Source: Caldicellulosiruptor kronotskyensis 2002 (GTDB lineage Bacteria > Bacillota > Thermoanaerobacteria > Caldicellulosiruptorales > Caldicellulosiruptoraceae). From it: 64,000 nucleotides of DNA. Shown in pieces: positions 25,421-35,341 of this stretch. Where the stretch lies: NCBI RefSeq assembly GCF_000166775.1, contig NC_014720.1:2512001-2576000 (forward strand), written 5' to 3'. A program made the position numbers and the translations under genes. Each line of letters starts with the position of its first letter. Position 1 is the stretch's first letter. The notes under the pieces were generated by a model. It saw nothing but the letters and a program-made list of their open reading frames with translations. It was not told where the DNA came from and ran no database searches.

Positions 25421-28315
25421 TTATGTCTCAATCTGTGCTTCATATCGCGAAATTTTTGCAACTTTGTCCTGAAGATCTTTGTTGAAGTTTTCTATCTCCT
25501 TAGGAATACTATCAAGCCGTTCAATTGCCTTTTGCTGCTCTTCAAAAAGCTTTTGAGCATCATCACTTGAGAGTCTTTTTTCAATTTCAATTTTCTTTAA
25601 TTCTAAGCCTTCCCATCTTGTTTTTAAAACCTGCAAATCGAAGCTTAAATTTTGAATATTTTCTTCTATTTGTAGGATTTGATCTTTTCGTAAGTCTAAT
25701 GTCCTTGAAACCAATTTTTCTTTTTCCACCTGGTTTTCTAAATCAACAAGCAAACTTTTAAGTTTTTGAGCATCTTTACTTAGCTTCAAAAAATTATCTT
25801 TTGCTGCTGTAACAGAAAGCTTTGTTGCAATGACAGAAATCTCATGCTTTAAATTATTTTCTTTAGTAAGAAGCTCTCTTATCTTTTTTTCCAAAAACTC
25901 TATCTCTTTTTGTATGTCTGATTTTCTATCTTCTCTTTCTTCAATCATCTCAAATGCAGTGTCAAGGTCAATTAATGAAGGAAAACTGTCTCTCTCGTTT
26001 TGTAACTTTTCAAGCAATACCTTTTGTGCGTTTCTCTCCTGTTTTTTATTATCTAATTCAACTGAAAGTTTAGCTATTTCATCTTCCAGCTGTGATATTA
26101 GCATCTGCCTGTATCTTCTTCTATTTTCAATTCCTATAAACCTTGCATTTTCGCATGTAGTTGTTCTGCCTTTTAAGATGCTATTACCAAATCTTCCATC
26201 TTCACAGATGTAAATACCATCATCTTTTTGGGTAGCAAAAATGCTGTCAATCACAGCTGCCACTTCCTGTTTTAGCTCAGCAGGTCCGTCAAAGTTGGCA
26301 ACTTCTAAAAACTCGTTCAGCGTATGCGAAAAATATGCAGGTTTTGGAATTAGAATCATTTCTTTTTCATCATCCATAAGTTCTGAAAGAACATCTCTGT
26401 ACTTTTCTGGAACAATCAAAGCGTTCAAAATACCAAGGCAGTTTAGCGCATCTTCAATGATAGCTTTATTTTTTTCTTCCACACCGTCTTTAAAATCCAC
26501 AGCCATATAAAAAGGTATAAATGGCACCCCTTTTTGTAAAAGCCTATCTCTTACTTTCTTTTGTTGGGGTGAAAGTATAATTTCATCATCTTTCTGGCTT
26601 TTTATTTTTTCAATTTCCTCTTTTTTAGCTTTAATTTTGTTATTTAACGTTTCTATTTCAAACTCAAGCCTTCTTATTGTATCTGAGATAGCAAGATAAT
26701 GGAACTTATAAATATCATCTAAGATCGAATATATTCTGACATAATCACCTTTTTTCTCACAACTATTTATTGCCTGGAAAATTGCTGTTTTTTGTTCATC
26801 TTGAGCTTTGAAAACTTCATTTTTTTCAAAGAAAATTAAAATTGCATTCTTCAGATTATTTTTTATTTCCTCAAGCTGAAACAAAAGATTTTGTATATCT
26901 TCTTCAATCTTTTGTACTTCTGCCTTGTTCATATCAAGATTTTTATAAAAGCCGTCCAAATCTTTCTTGATTTCAGCTAATTTTTCATAATTTTTAAGTG
27001 CTATCTCCACCTGAGATAAGAAAGATGAAATTTCGTCTTTTAATATGTCAAGACTTCCCTGCTCAAGAAGATACATATCAAGCGTTTCAAAAAATCTATG
27101 AAAACCAATTGATTCGATTAGCAATTTGCCTTCTTTGACGCTATCTTTTATTTTTCTTTTGTACTTTTCAAGCTCTTCTTCTAAAGCGATAAGCTGTTGT
27201 CTTTCTTTCTCAAGCTTTTGAGAAGCTGAATTTATCTGGGAAAGCTTTTTGTTTTTCTGCTCATCAACTTCTTTGAGCTCTTCTTTTATATTTAAAAGTT
27301 CCTTTTGTAGCTTGAATATATCGTTTTCTTTTATACTTTCAAGCCTCAATGTCAAAGACTCTTGTTCTTTTTTTAGCTCTCCTATTTTTTCTTCTATCTT
27401 AAGCTTCTCTTCCTTATTTTTCTCAACCTCAGCTTGAGCTTTTTCAAGATCTCTTTTAAGACTAAAATATTCTTTGCTCTTCTCAAGCACGTTAAGTATA
27501 CTTTGCGCAAGCAAAAGCTTATTGTACTCATCGTAAACCTTTTTTAATTTTTCTAACACATCTTTTATAATTTCAAGATTTTTAAGCTCTGTTTGAATTC
27601 TGTCCATATTTTCTATTGAGTCAGAAAGCGCCCGAAGGTCTGACTCAGAAAGAGCTGGCAAAGACTCCTGAAGCATCTTATAGACAGAATCAGGTTTTAT
27701 ATCTTTTGAAAGCTTTGGCGCTCTTATTCGAACTATCAGTTCAATTAAATTTTCAAACTCTTCTATGTCTTCAAAACCAAATAATATTTTATTGACTTCC
27801 TCCATATAATCTTTTCGAGCTGAAAATACCTTCCCACCGTCTCCTATAAGGTTTTCAAACTTCTTCTTGGTAAGTGGAATTTTTTGGTCGCCTATCTTTT
27901 CATAAAAGAAAATGTCAACTCCAAACCTTCTTCCGTCTGTTAGAACAAAATACCACGTATCAGGGCTCGTGCCTCTTTTTGCCCTTATTCCCATGCCTAT
28001 GGATACAAATACATTTTGTTTTTTAAACTCAAGAAAAAGATATGCTATTGCCTCATTTTTCTGACCAGGCCCCTGATCACCAAGAACATAGTCTTCAAGC
28101 TTTCGCGCATTTGAGCCAAAAGAGTCAAGCCTGGATGGGTGGTAATTGCCATCCAAAAGCAGGGTAATAAAACTTTGCATTGTCACAGACTTGCCTGAAG
28201 CATTAGCACCACGAATAAGCATCCTGCCATCGAAAAAGTCAAAATACTCCTCGTCATAATACCAGTAGTTGAAAACCCCAGCTCTGCTTAGCACCCATCT
28301 ATTTTCCTTGCTCAT
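25421..28315 (-). pseudogene. jetC: Wadjet JetC SMC-like ATPase, N-terminal part ending at in-frame stop
   Basis: JetC is the MukB/SMC-like motor of Wadjet; type II members (TIGR02680-like) run to roughly 1,350 residues. This part has the N-terminal ATPase half with RGANASGKSVTMQ (Walker A), a long heptad coiled coil, a globular hinge-like region near GVPFIPFYMAVDFKDGVEEK, and the start of the returning coil. It stops at TAA 25423-25421 inside the coiled coil, before the signature and Walker B. The start is set at ATG 28315 (MSKENRWVL, the family's usual N-terminus); TTG 28321 and ATG 28336 are alternatives. It overlaps jetB. Confidence 0.88.
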
Positions 28316-29531
28316 CTTCAAAATATAAACCTCCATCTACATTTATATTTTCTATATCCTCAAACGATCTTACTGTACTCTCATTTTTAGCAGAAAGCTG
28401 ATTACTTATTTCATAGTCCTGATATTCACCAACAACTCTCAAAAAAATAGGTGATATAACAATATACCCATCGTCATTTGTCTTTGCAAAATTGTGAAGC
28501 TGTAAAAACTCTAAAAGCTCTTCAAATATTTTCTCTGTTGACTTTTCCCTCCACTCCTTGTTCCAAAAATTTCCGTATTTTTTCTTGACATTCTCCACAA
28601 TTAGCTTAAAGTGGTCAAGCGAAATTTCAAGCATCTCATGTGGGGGCGAAAGTCTCAGCTCACCCTTTTCTACCCTTTCAAGAATCTCTTTTGAACACAA
28701 AAGTAACACATCGCACATATTTGAATTGTCAGGGTAAGTATATCTGTAATCTCCCTCAACGCTAATATATGCAAACGACTTGAACAGGTGAAGATCAAGC
28801 TCTGGTACAAACTTTTCAAGGTCCTGTGAAATTGTTGTCTTTTGCTTTTTAATGTAATAAAGTGGTGCTTCATTTTCAAAGTCTATAATTCCATCTATCA
28901 AAAGCCCTCTGTAGGCTTTTATTCTCCTTATATCAGTTATTTGGTCAGAAAGTCCATTTGTAAACTCAAACTCGCTATTTAAAATCTCTTCGACCGACGA
29001 ATACTCAACAAGGCTTTTAGGAAATGTCCTCATAAAGTACTTTGATAGCCCTGTTGATTCATAAAGTACATCTACATCAGCTCTTTCCACAAAAAGCTCT
29101 TGATTGCCATCATCTATTTTAATTAGCCCCATCTTTTCGCAAAACTTAAGAACTCTTATAAGCGACCTTCTATCAGAATACATAGTCCAATCAATTTCCT
29201 CGTAAGGATAATTCGACCGTATATACTGCGTGATATCCTCAAGCAAAAACTGAGTGTCTTTGCCCTTGTCCTCTAAAAATGCAAGAACAAGACAGAAAAA
29301 TACATAGTCTTTCGGTTCTTCAAACTCCAGAATACCCATGTACTCTCTTGGAACAAGTGGTATCTTTTCAAGTCTGACTATGTCAGATGTAGCATAGAAC
29401 CTAAGTCCCAGTTTGGTAACTATAAAGTCTTTTAACTCTTTGCCAATGTTTTTACACTCATAATAGCTTTCAACCTCTTTTTCTTTTAAAATCCAAAAGT
29501 TTTCAAGCAATTTTAAAAGTGCACTTTTCAT
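28299..29531 (-). CDS. jetB: Wadjet JetB, type II (TIGR02678-like)
   Basis: JetB is the small KITE subunit bridging JetC heads and JetA (homologous to MukE). The 410-residue protein contains segments typical of the type II family such as EKIPLVPREYMGI, PKDYVFFCLVLAFLEDKG and DWTMYSDRRSLIRVLKFCEKMGL, the last a winged-helix-like region. The start at ATG 29531 follows GCAGGAAAG; a TTG at 29570 is less likely. It overlaps both neighbours' coding ends or sits within a few bases of them. Confidence 0.85.
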   Translation of the reverse strand: MKSALLKLLENFWILKEKEVESYYECKNIGKELKDFIVTKLGLRFYATSDIVRLEKIPLVPREYMGILEFEEPKDYVFFCLVLAFLEDKGKDTQFLLEDITQYIRSNYPYEEIDWTMYSDRRSLIRVLKFCEKMGLIKIDDGNQELFVERADVDVLYESTGLSKYFMRTFPKSLVEYSSVEEILNSEFEFTNGLSDQITDIRRIKAYRGLLIDGIIDFENEAPLYYIKKQKTTISQDLEKFVPELDLHLFKSFAYISVEGDYRYTYPDNSNMCDVLLLCSKEILERVEKGELRLSPPHEMLEISLDHFKLIVENVKKKYGNFWNKEWREKSTEKIFEELLEFLQLHNFAKTNDDGYIVISPIFLRVVGEYQDYEISNQLSAKNESTVRSFEDIENINVDGGLYFEDEQGK

Positions 29532-29553
29532 CTTTCTACTTTCCTGCCTTTCT

Positions 29554-31017
29554 TTACTCAACAAACTCAATCACATACGCCGGCATCTCAAGCTCACCAT
29601 CTATAGATTTTAAAACACAATATCTCCCATCCTTTGGTTTTACCACTTTAAATCTTTTACCTGAGTCTGTATTACCAAAACCTGTTGATAGTCCTCTTGA
29701 AAGCCACACCAAAAGTTTCTTCCTCACCTGTGGAGTCAAAACAGGAAGATTTTCAAACTCAATTTTTCCATCTTTTATAAGCTCAGCAACAAGTTTTTCT
29801 TCCTCTTCAATCTTCTTTTTATACTCCTCAAATCTTTTTTTCTTGTCTTCAGAAAATTCAGATGCCGGCAAAACTTTGCTCTTTTCTCTCACAAGCCTTC
29901 CTCTTGAGTGAAGCAAACTCTTCATTGGCGGCACGTCAAGAATGCTAAGACTTGCAAGTTCGCTCTGCCTCTTTTCCTCGGTTGCAATGTATCGCGGCAA
30001 AAGCACACCAAACACAACTGCAGAAAGCTTGTGACAGGTCGCCAAATCAAGCTCTGAGAAGATTTTAGCTAAGTGTTTGTACTCTTCCTGCCTGTTTACT
30101 TTGACACTCGACATCTCTGAAAGCCTTGCTGCAAGGTCAGACACCTTTTTTATAAGTCCCTGTATCTGATCAGAAAGTTTTTCTGCCTGACCATTGGGAG
30201 CAACAAACCAGAGTTTTATATTGTCAAACCTTGCTTTTATATTCCTTTCTATACTCTCTGGGTCTTTGAATATGTTTTTGGGATGTTCCTTTTCCTGAGC
30301 GATTATATATTTCAAAAGCTTTTCAACCTCAGAGTTTTCTAATTGCAAAAAGATGGATCTTATTTTTGGAAGATAGTTTTGAAATACAATATAGAAGTTG
30401 TAAAGGTACTGCACAAGCTTTGATTTGTACTCTAAAAAATTCTCTTTTATCATGAGATTTTCAGCTTCATACGACTTTAACATTGAAATATATTCAGAAT
30501 AGCTATTTTCTATCTCCTCAAAAGATCTTGTCAGATCATCCCACCAGTCAACTGCTCTTTTTTGTGGCTCTTGTAATACACTGTCCACATGCTGAAGTAA
30601 GACAAATATTTTTTCAATATGCTTGGGATTTAACTCTGCTTTTGTATCCTCTTGAGTTTCAAGTTCAAACAAAAACCTTTCAATCTTAAGTCCGATATGT
30701 GTAAGTTCATATAAAAATCTTTTGTTCTTAAACTCCTCAACAGTTCTAGTCTTTGAAGTGTCCTGAATTGAATTCAAATTGCCCCACTCAACAAGACTTT
30801 TCAAATCTTGTTCGCACATCTGCTCTGTATAGTCTGCAAACTGTGGAAAACCTTTTAAAAATGTGAATATCTCTTCTTTTGTGAGCCTGTTTTTGTATTC
30901 CAAATGGCACAAAAAACAATATCTCATGATTGTTCTGTATCTTTCTGAGTTAGGCGCTGTGAGGTACTCAAAATATTTGAGTTTGCCCAAAAGTGGAGCT
31001 TGAAAACTATTTATCAT
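29554..31017 (-). CDS. jetA: Wadjet JetA, type II (TIGR02677-like)
   Basis: JetA is the kleisin-like subunit (homologous to MukF) that closes the JetC ring. This 487-residue protein has a winged-helix N-terminus (LKYFEYLTAPNSERYRTIMR), a helical central region, and a C-terminal part with PPMKSLLHSRGRLV. It is the first gene of jetABCD; its ATG (31017) is preceded by AAGGT, and an extended -10 promoter lies at 31054-31062. The assignment rests on gene order, lengths and family-like segments rather than a search. Confidence 0.85.
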   Translation of the reverse strand: MINSFQAPLLGKLKYFEYLTAPNSERYRTIMRYCFLCHLEYKNRLTKEEIFTFLKGFPQFADYTEQMCEQDLKSLVEWGNLNSIQDTSKTRTVEEFKNKRFLYELTHIGLKIERFLFELETQEDTKAELNPKHIEKIFVLLQHVDSVLQEPQKRAVDWWDDLTRSFEEIENSYSEYISMLKSYEAENLMIKENFLEYKSKLVQYLYNFYIVFQNYLPKIRSIFLQLENSEVEKLLKYIIAQEKEHPKNIFKDPESIERNIKARFDNIKLWFVAPNGQAEKLSDQIQGLIKKVSDLAARLSEMSSVKVNRQEEYKHLAKIFSELDLATCHKLSAVVFGVLLPRYIATEEKRQSELASLSILDVPPMKSLLHSRGRLVREKSKVLPASEFSEDKKKRFEEYKKKIEEEEKLVAELIKDGKIEFENLPVLTPQVRKKLLVWLSRGLSTGFGNTDSGKRFKVVKPKDGRYCVLKSIDGELEMPAYVIEFVE

Positions 31018-31053
31018 CTTAAAGTTCTACCTTCCCTCAAAATCTTATCTTAA

Positions 31054-31062
31054 ATTATATCA
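31054..31062 (-). promoter_or_regulatory. Extended -10 promoter of the Wadjet operon
   Basis: On the minus strand TGATATAAT (TGn plus TATAAT) lies 36 bp before the jetA ATG. The -35 position falls in the T-tract of the preceding terminator and is poor. Confidence 0.55.
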
Positions 31063-31072
31063 CATCTTACCA

Positions 31073-31110
31073 AACAAAAAAGGGGCTGATACATTTTCAC
31101 ATACAGCCCC
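31073..31110 (-). terminator. Rho-independent terminator of the coiled-coil protein gene
   Basis: On the minus strand GGGGCTGTAT...ATCAGCCCC forms the stem, followed by TTTTTTGTTTG. It separates the coiled-coil gene from the Wadjet operon, so the two are independent units. Confidence 0.88.
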
Positions 31111-31117
31111 TCTTATT

Positions 31118-31693
31118 CTAATTCGCTGAAAACACAGCTTTTTTGAGATTGCTTATTTCAACCTCGTGCCTGCCAAGGATTTCATAAAAAACCTCAATCT
31201 TTACTCTGTTTTCTTTTAATTCTTTTATATCCTTTTTCATCTCTTCCATATCGCTTGAAAGTTGTTTTATAGCAAACTCAATAACAGCAAATCTGCCATC
31301 AACATATCTTCTCAGCTCTTCATGTTCACGCTTGTTTTGATCAAAGTGAGATTGCTGGATTTCTGCCATAAGTTCAAGCTTTCTCTTGAGGTCTTCAAGC
31401 ATAATAGAATTCTTGGCTGTCTCAACCTCAAGCTTGTCAACCCTCTTCTCAAGAGTGTCAAGTCTTTGTTCTACTGCATCAAGTCTTTGTTCTACTGCAT
31501 CAAGTCTTTTCTCTACCCTGTCAAGTCTTTCCTCTACTCTGTCAAGTCTTTCTTCTACTCTGTCAAGTCTTTCTTCAACTCTATCAAGCCTTTCTTCTAC
31601 CCTGTCAAGCCTTTGTTTTACTTCTCCCAAGCCTTTATCAATGCTATCAACCTTTTCTAAGACAAGAGTTAACATTTGCTTTATCTCATCCAT
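31118..31693 (-). CDS. Coiled-coil protein with tandem RVEERLD heptads
   Basis: A 191-residue soluble protein that is almost entirely coiled coil. Residues 23-80 are near-perfect repeats of the 7-residue unit LDRVEER, then LDAVEQR variants, encoded by a 21-bp tandem DNA repeat. The C-terminal third (helical) is not repetitive. No catalytic domain. Related repeat proteins are common in thermophilic Firmicutes; function unknown. Repeat number is likely to vary between strains because the DNA repeat can slip. Confidence 0.8.
   Translation of the reverse strand: MDEIKQMLTLVLEKVDSIDKGLGEVKQRLDRVEERLDRVEERLDRVEERLDRVEERLDRVEKRLDAVEQRLDAVEQRLDTLEKRVDKLEVETAKNSIMLEDLKRKLELMAEIQQSHFDQNKREHEELRRYVDGRFAVIEFAIKQLSSDMEEMKKDIKELKENRVKIEVFYEILGRHEVEISNLKKAVFSAN
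31458..31625. repeat. 21-bp tandem repeat, eight units, coding for heptads
   Basis: Units begin at 31458, 31479, 31500, 31521, 31542, 31563, 31584 and 31605, each starting TCAAG(T/C)CTTT on the plus strand; a diverged ninth unit begins near 31437. The unit length is a multiple of three, so copy-number changes keep the frame and add or remove one heptad triplet. Confidence 0.92.
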
Positions 31694-31787
31694 ATTTTAA
31701 CAACTCCTCTTATTTAGGCTTAAGATTATTATATATTAAAACCTATTAATTGTAAATTAACAAATTTTAGAATTTATTGAAATAAAT

Positions 31788-32828
31788 TTATCTTCTCAAT
31801 ATCAGCATTGCATCTCCAAAGCTGAAAAACCTATAACGCATATCGACAGCAATCTTGTAAGCATTCATGATTCTCTCATATCCGCCAAACGCACAGACAA
31901 GCATCATCAAGGTAGTATCCGGAAGATGGAAGTTTGTAACAAGCCCGTCAAGAACTTTAAATTCATAGCCAGGGTAGATAAATATGTCTGTCCAACCTTT
32001 TTTAGCTTTTACTTTTCCATTTTCATCACAGCACGATTCTAAAACCCTGCAAGATGTCGTCCCAACCGCAATGATTCTTTTTCCAAGCTCTTTTGCTTTG
32101 TTTATTTTATCTGCAACATCCTGAGAAATCTCATAGTACTCCTCATGCATCTTGTGCTCCTCTACATTTTCAACCTTAACAGGCTTAAAAGTTCCAAGCC
32201 CAACGTGAAGTGTCACATATAAAATTTCAACACCTTTTTTTGATATTCTGCTAAGGAGCTCTTCCGTAAAGTGAAGACCTGCAGTTGGTGCTGCAGCAGA
32301 ACCAGGTACTTTGCTGTACACTGTCTGATATCTTGAAAGGTCATCAAGCTCCTCTTTTATATATGGTGGAAGAGGAATCTTGCCCAGTCTCTCTAAAACC
32401 TCTTCGAACACCCCATCGTAGTAGAACCTTACAATCCTTGTACCTTCTTCTCTGTTTACATGTAAAACCTCAGCTTTTAACTCTCCATTCCCAAATACAA
32501 ATCTTCTCCCTTTTCTCGCCTTTTTTCCAGGCCGTGTCATGACCTCCCATGTGTTTATATCAAGCCTTTTTACAAGTAAAAACTCTATAAAACTGCCAGT
32601 ATCTTCCCTTTGCCCAATTAACCTTGCTGGTATGACCTTAGAGTTATTTAGAACAAGACAGTCACCCTCATTTAAATAATCAACTATGTCGCGGAAAATT
32701 CTGTGTTCAATCCTGCCATCTGGCAAAATAACCATGAGCCTTGAGCTGTCCCGCGGCTCTACAGGTTTTTGTGCAATCAGCTCATCTGGCAGGTCATAGT
32801 GAAAGTCGCTTAGTTTCCATTTTCTCAT
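31788..32828 (-). CDS. queA: S-adenosylmethionine:tRNA ribosyltransferase-isomerase QueA
   Basis: Transfers and isomerises the ribosyl part of SAM onto preQ1-tRNA to give epoxyqueuosine. The 346-residue protein has the family start [15 protein letters not shown], the conserved [40 protein letters not shown] and the C-terminal [15 protein letters not shown]. Its ATG overlaps the stop of the SpoIID-like gene by 4 bp, so the two are coupled although unrelated in function. No tgt or queG is in view. Confidence 0.97.
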   Translation of the reverse strand: MRKWKLSDFHYDLPDELIAQKPVEPRDSSRLMVILPDGRIEHRIFRDIVDYLNEGDCLVLNNSKVIPARLIGQREDTGSFIEFLLVKRLDINTWEVMTRPGKKARKGRRFVFGNGELKAEVLHVNREEGTRIVRFYYDGVFEEVLERLGKIPLPPYIKEELDDLSRYQTVYSKVPGSAAAPTAGLHFTEELLSRISKKGVEILYVTLHVGLGTFKPVKVENVEEHKMHEEYYEISQDVADKINKAKELGKRIIAVGTTSCRVLESCCDENGKVKAKKGWTDIFIYPGYEFKVLDGLVTNFHLPDTTLMMLVCAFGGYERIMNAYKIAVDMRYRFFSFGDAMLILRR

Positions 32829-34564
32829 CTTTTTTCAATCTCAACTCCTGTGTAATAGTGTTTTATAATTTGCTTATAATTATAACCACTTTCAGCAAGG
32901 CCTTTTGCACCCCACTGGCTCATTCCAACACCGTGTCCCCAGCCCTTGCCATTGAATGTGTATGTGGTAGGGACAAGTGGCACCTTGTCAATGCTACCAT
33001 CTGGATTTACAACATTTATATATTGCTGTGAATATGTCTGACTTTCGTTTTCAAAACTTCCCACATTTTCTGACTTGTAAACCTCATCATACGTCGAAAG
33101 ATAAACACTTTCATCAGTTTGTGGCAAAATACTTTGAGCTTCTATTAAATCTTGTGCCTGTTTAGTCTCTATCGCTCTTTTTACACTTCCATCTTCAAAC
33201 AAAATCTTCTGCCCACTTATTCTCACTCTTTTTACCTTTCCACTGCTGTCTACTATTGATACATCCGCATCTGTTGTAATTGTATATGCCTGGCTGTAAA
33301 GACCAAACAAAAGCCGTGTTGTTTCTTTTTGACACTCATATTCACCTTGCGTGCCCACAATTTTTAGCCTCAAAACCCTTCCTGCTTTTGTGTACTCAAG
33401 AGCTTGAATATCCAAAACATCACCAATGTCTATGTTCTTTTTTTTGAGCATATTTTTTATCTCATCTTTGGTAAACTGAAATAACCACGACGACTTTGAA
33501 TTTTTTGCTTCTTTAGAGTTGTCAACAGACCTCAGATACTCAACAGGGTACCTCCAAACATTTTCAGAATCCTCTGTTGGAATACCGCCTGTTGATGAAA
33601 AATACACAGCGTCAATCGGGTTGCCTTTGTAAGTTATAATCTCACCTCTTGTTGCATCAACAGCTGCAATTGCCCATTTTTCTCCATATGTGCCGTCTAC
33701 TGCACCGCCATATACCTGGCAGTGGTCTGTTGGGCACAGATCAAACCCAATTAACTGGTGCTTGCCAAGGTTTCTCACAGCATACGTTCGGGCAATCACT
33801 GCAAATGCTTTTACAGCCTCAATTGGCCACAGAGGGTCAATCTCCATCCTGATAACACCATACAGATACTCTTCAAGCTTTGTAACATTTATAACTGTCA
33901 TATCACTACCTTTTATTCTTTTAAACTCAGCCCTGCCCCTGAACCATCTATCACCAATCTTTATTCTCTCAATTCCATTTTGCTTTTGTGGAATTATCAT
34001 CAAAAACCTTGTACCTTGGTCGTCAAATCCAAAAAGTATTTTGCCATTTTCATCTTTTACAAGCACCATAGTATCTGACGAAAAAATGGTGGCGCCGGAA
34101 AGTTTTGCTGCCAGCTTACTTGCTTCACTTATATTGTCAAAACAGCCAATCAATATGCTATACCCACCATTTACAAAGCCAACAAAGGCATCTTTAAATG
34201 AAGAAAAATTTTTTAAGCTATTCTCTGCTGTTTTGTATGAAATATATCTTCCAACTGCTACATGATAATTTGGCCCTTCCTGACTATTTTTTTTGTATAC
34301 ATCTTTTGAAACCGTAAGGTTATTTTTTTGTGTATCAGCAATTGTAATAAAGTTTTTGTCATCAGAAATAGCTAAAAAAAGGGTTCCTTTCGCTTCAATT
34401 TTTACAGAATCTACCGGACTTGACTTTTTATATGTATCAGTGTAAAACACACCTATTCTTATCCACTCTGGGATTTGAGTCTGTGAAAATGTGGGTAATA
34501 TATTAAATGAAAAAACTACAAAAAATACTATCGCTACAGTCCCGCACAAAACTTTTCTAACCAT
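32825..34564 (-). CDS. SpoIID/LytB-domain protein with signal peptide
   Basis: A secreted 579-residue protein. A signal peptide spans residues 1-28 ([14 protein letters not shown]). A SPOR-like region around 100-170 ([19 protein letters not shown] and later [10 protein letters not shown]) would bind glycan strands. The SpoIID/LytB domain follows ([29 protein letters not shown]) and ends with [18 protein letters not shown]. SpoIID enzymes are lytic transglycosylases on peptidoglycan; this larger vegetative-type paralogue differs from the true spoIID at 61036. A TTGATA-18-TAGATA promoter lies upstream. Confidence 0.9.
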   Translation of the reverse strand: MVRKVLCGTVAIVFFVVFSFNILPTFSQTQIPEWIRIGVFYTDTYKKSSPVDSVKIEAKGTLFLAISDDKNFITIADTQKNNLTVSKDVYKKNSQEGPNYHVAVGRYISYKTAENSLKNFSSFKDAFVGFVNGGYSILIGCFDNISEASKLAAKLSGATIFSSDTMVLVKDENGKILFGFDDQGTRFLMIIPQKQNGIERIKIGDRWFRGRAEFKRIKGSDMTVINVTKLEEYLYGVIRMEIDPLWPIEAVKAFAVIARTYAVRNLGKHQLIGFDLCPTDHCQVYGGAVDGTYGEKWAIAAVDATRGEIITYKGNPIDAVYFSSTGGIPTEDSENVWRYPVEYLRSVDNSKEAKNSKSSWLFQFTKDEIKNMLKKKNIDIGDVLDIQALEYTKAGRVLRLKIVGTQGEYECQKETTRLLFGLYSQAYTITTDADVSIVDSSGKVKRVRISGQKILFEDGSVKRAIETKQAQDLIEAQSILPQTDESVYLSTYDEVYKSENVGSFENESQTYSQQYINVVNPDGSIDKVPLVPTTYTFNGKGWGHGVGMSQWGAKGLAESGYNYKQIIKHYYTGVEIEKR

Positions 34565-34605
34565 TTTTTCTCTCCTTTTATTCCTACGATGAGTTTTTAT
34601 TTAAT

Positions 34606-34635
34606 TATCTATTACTTTCTATATTATTTTATCAA
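34606..34635 (-). promoter_or_regulatory. Probable promoter of the SpoIID/LytB-queA operon
   Basis: On the minus strand TTGATA (34635-34630) and TAGATA (34611-34606) are 18 bp apart, about 40 bp before the ATG. It lies back to back with the Trk promoter at 34644, so the two divergent units share an upstream region of under 10 bp. Confidence 0.5.
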
Positions 34636-34643
34636 AATCCCTC

Positions 34644-34672
34644 TTGTGAGTCTATTGCAAAAGGAATATAAT
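34644..34672 (+). promoter_or_regulatory. Promoter of the Trk potassium-uptake operon
   Basis: TTGTGA (34644-34649) and TATAAT (34667-34672) are 17 bp apart. Transcription would start near 34680, which rules out the upstream in-frame codons as translation starts and supports the TTG start at 34721. Confidence 0.78.
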
Positions 34673-34720
34673 TTAATCTATGAATTTTTAGAGGTAATAT
34701 CAAGTAGGGGTGCAGAAAAA

Positions 34721-35341
34721 TTGTATATAATAGTTGTGGGGTGCGGAAAAGTAGGCTCAACATTAGCAAAGTCTTTAGCAGATGAGGGGCACGACGTTGT
34801 TGTGATTGACTCTGACCAAAAAAATTTCGAAAGACTTGGACCTGACTTTAATGGTATGAAGATTCAGGGTGTTGTAATAGATGAAGATGTTTTAAAACAA
34901 GCAGGGATAGAAAAGGCAGACGCCCTTGCAGCAGTAACACCTGATGATAGTACAAACATAATGACTGCTCAGATTGCTGAAGAGATTTATAATGTACCAA
35001 AGGTTATAGCAAGGATTTATGACCCTCTGAGAGAAGATATCTTTCATTCTCTCGGGCTTGAAACAATCTGTCCTACAACCTTGGCTGTTGAGTATATTAA
35101 ATCAATTCTTCTTTCACGTGAAATAAGGCATAAGCACAGGTTTGGAAAAGATGATGTATTTTTTAAGTACATTACTCCAAAGAGAGATGATATTGGGAAA
35201 GGTCTGGATAAAATAATTCTTCCTGAAAATTGCTATCTTTTTGGAATAATCCGAAATGAACACTTTTATTTCAAGAATAAAAATATCAGGCTTCAGGAAA
35301 ATGATATTATGGTAGTGGCAGAAAAGAAGGTGAATAAATGA
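34721..35341 (+). CDS. TrkA/KtrA-type RCK potassium-channel regulatory subunit (first)
   Basis: Cytoplasmic gating subunit for TrkH. The Rossmann-fold NAD/ATP-binding loop is YIIVVGCGKVGSTLAKSLADEG with the acidic end of strand 2 (VVVIDSD); a TrkA-C-like domain follows (ILPENCYLFGIIRNEHFYF). I choose TTG 34721, preceded by AGGGGTG, because the promoter's -10 is at 34667-34672, downstream of earlier in-frame starts. The next gene overlaps by 4 bp and encodes a paralogue, so the RCK ring may be hetero-oligomeric. Confidence 0.88.
   Translation: MYIIVVGCGKVGSTLAKSLADEGHDVVVIDSDQKNFERLGPDFNGMKIQGVVIDEDVLKQAGIEKADALAAVTPDDSTNIMTAQIAEEIYNVPKVIARIYDPLREDIFHSLGLETICPTTLAVEYIKSILLSREIRHKHRFGKDDVFFKYITPKRDDIGKGLDKIILPENCYLFGIIRNEHFYFKNKNIRLQENDIMVVAEKKVNK

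Noticed and set aside
31458..31625. Possible CRISPR array from regularly spaced repeats
   Set aside because: Units are contiguous 21-bp tandem repeats without spacers and are coding.
31386..31700. Plus-strand serine-rich repeat ORF of 104 codons opposite the coiled-coil gene
   Set aside because: It is the mirror of the 21-bp repeat; no ribosome site, and the minus-strand frame gives a regular heptad protein with a terminator.
33690..34265. Plus-strand ORF of 191 codons
   Set aside because: Shadow of the SpoIID/LytB gene on the other strand; composition and lack of a ribosome site argue against it.
34589..34720. Longer N-terminus for the first TrkA gene from ATG 34589
   Set aside because: The promoter at 34644-34672 lies downstream of that start, and AGGGGTG precedes TTG 34721.
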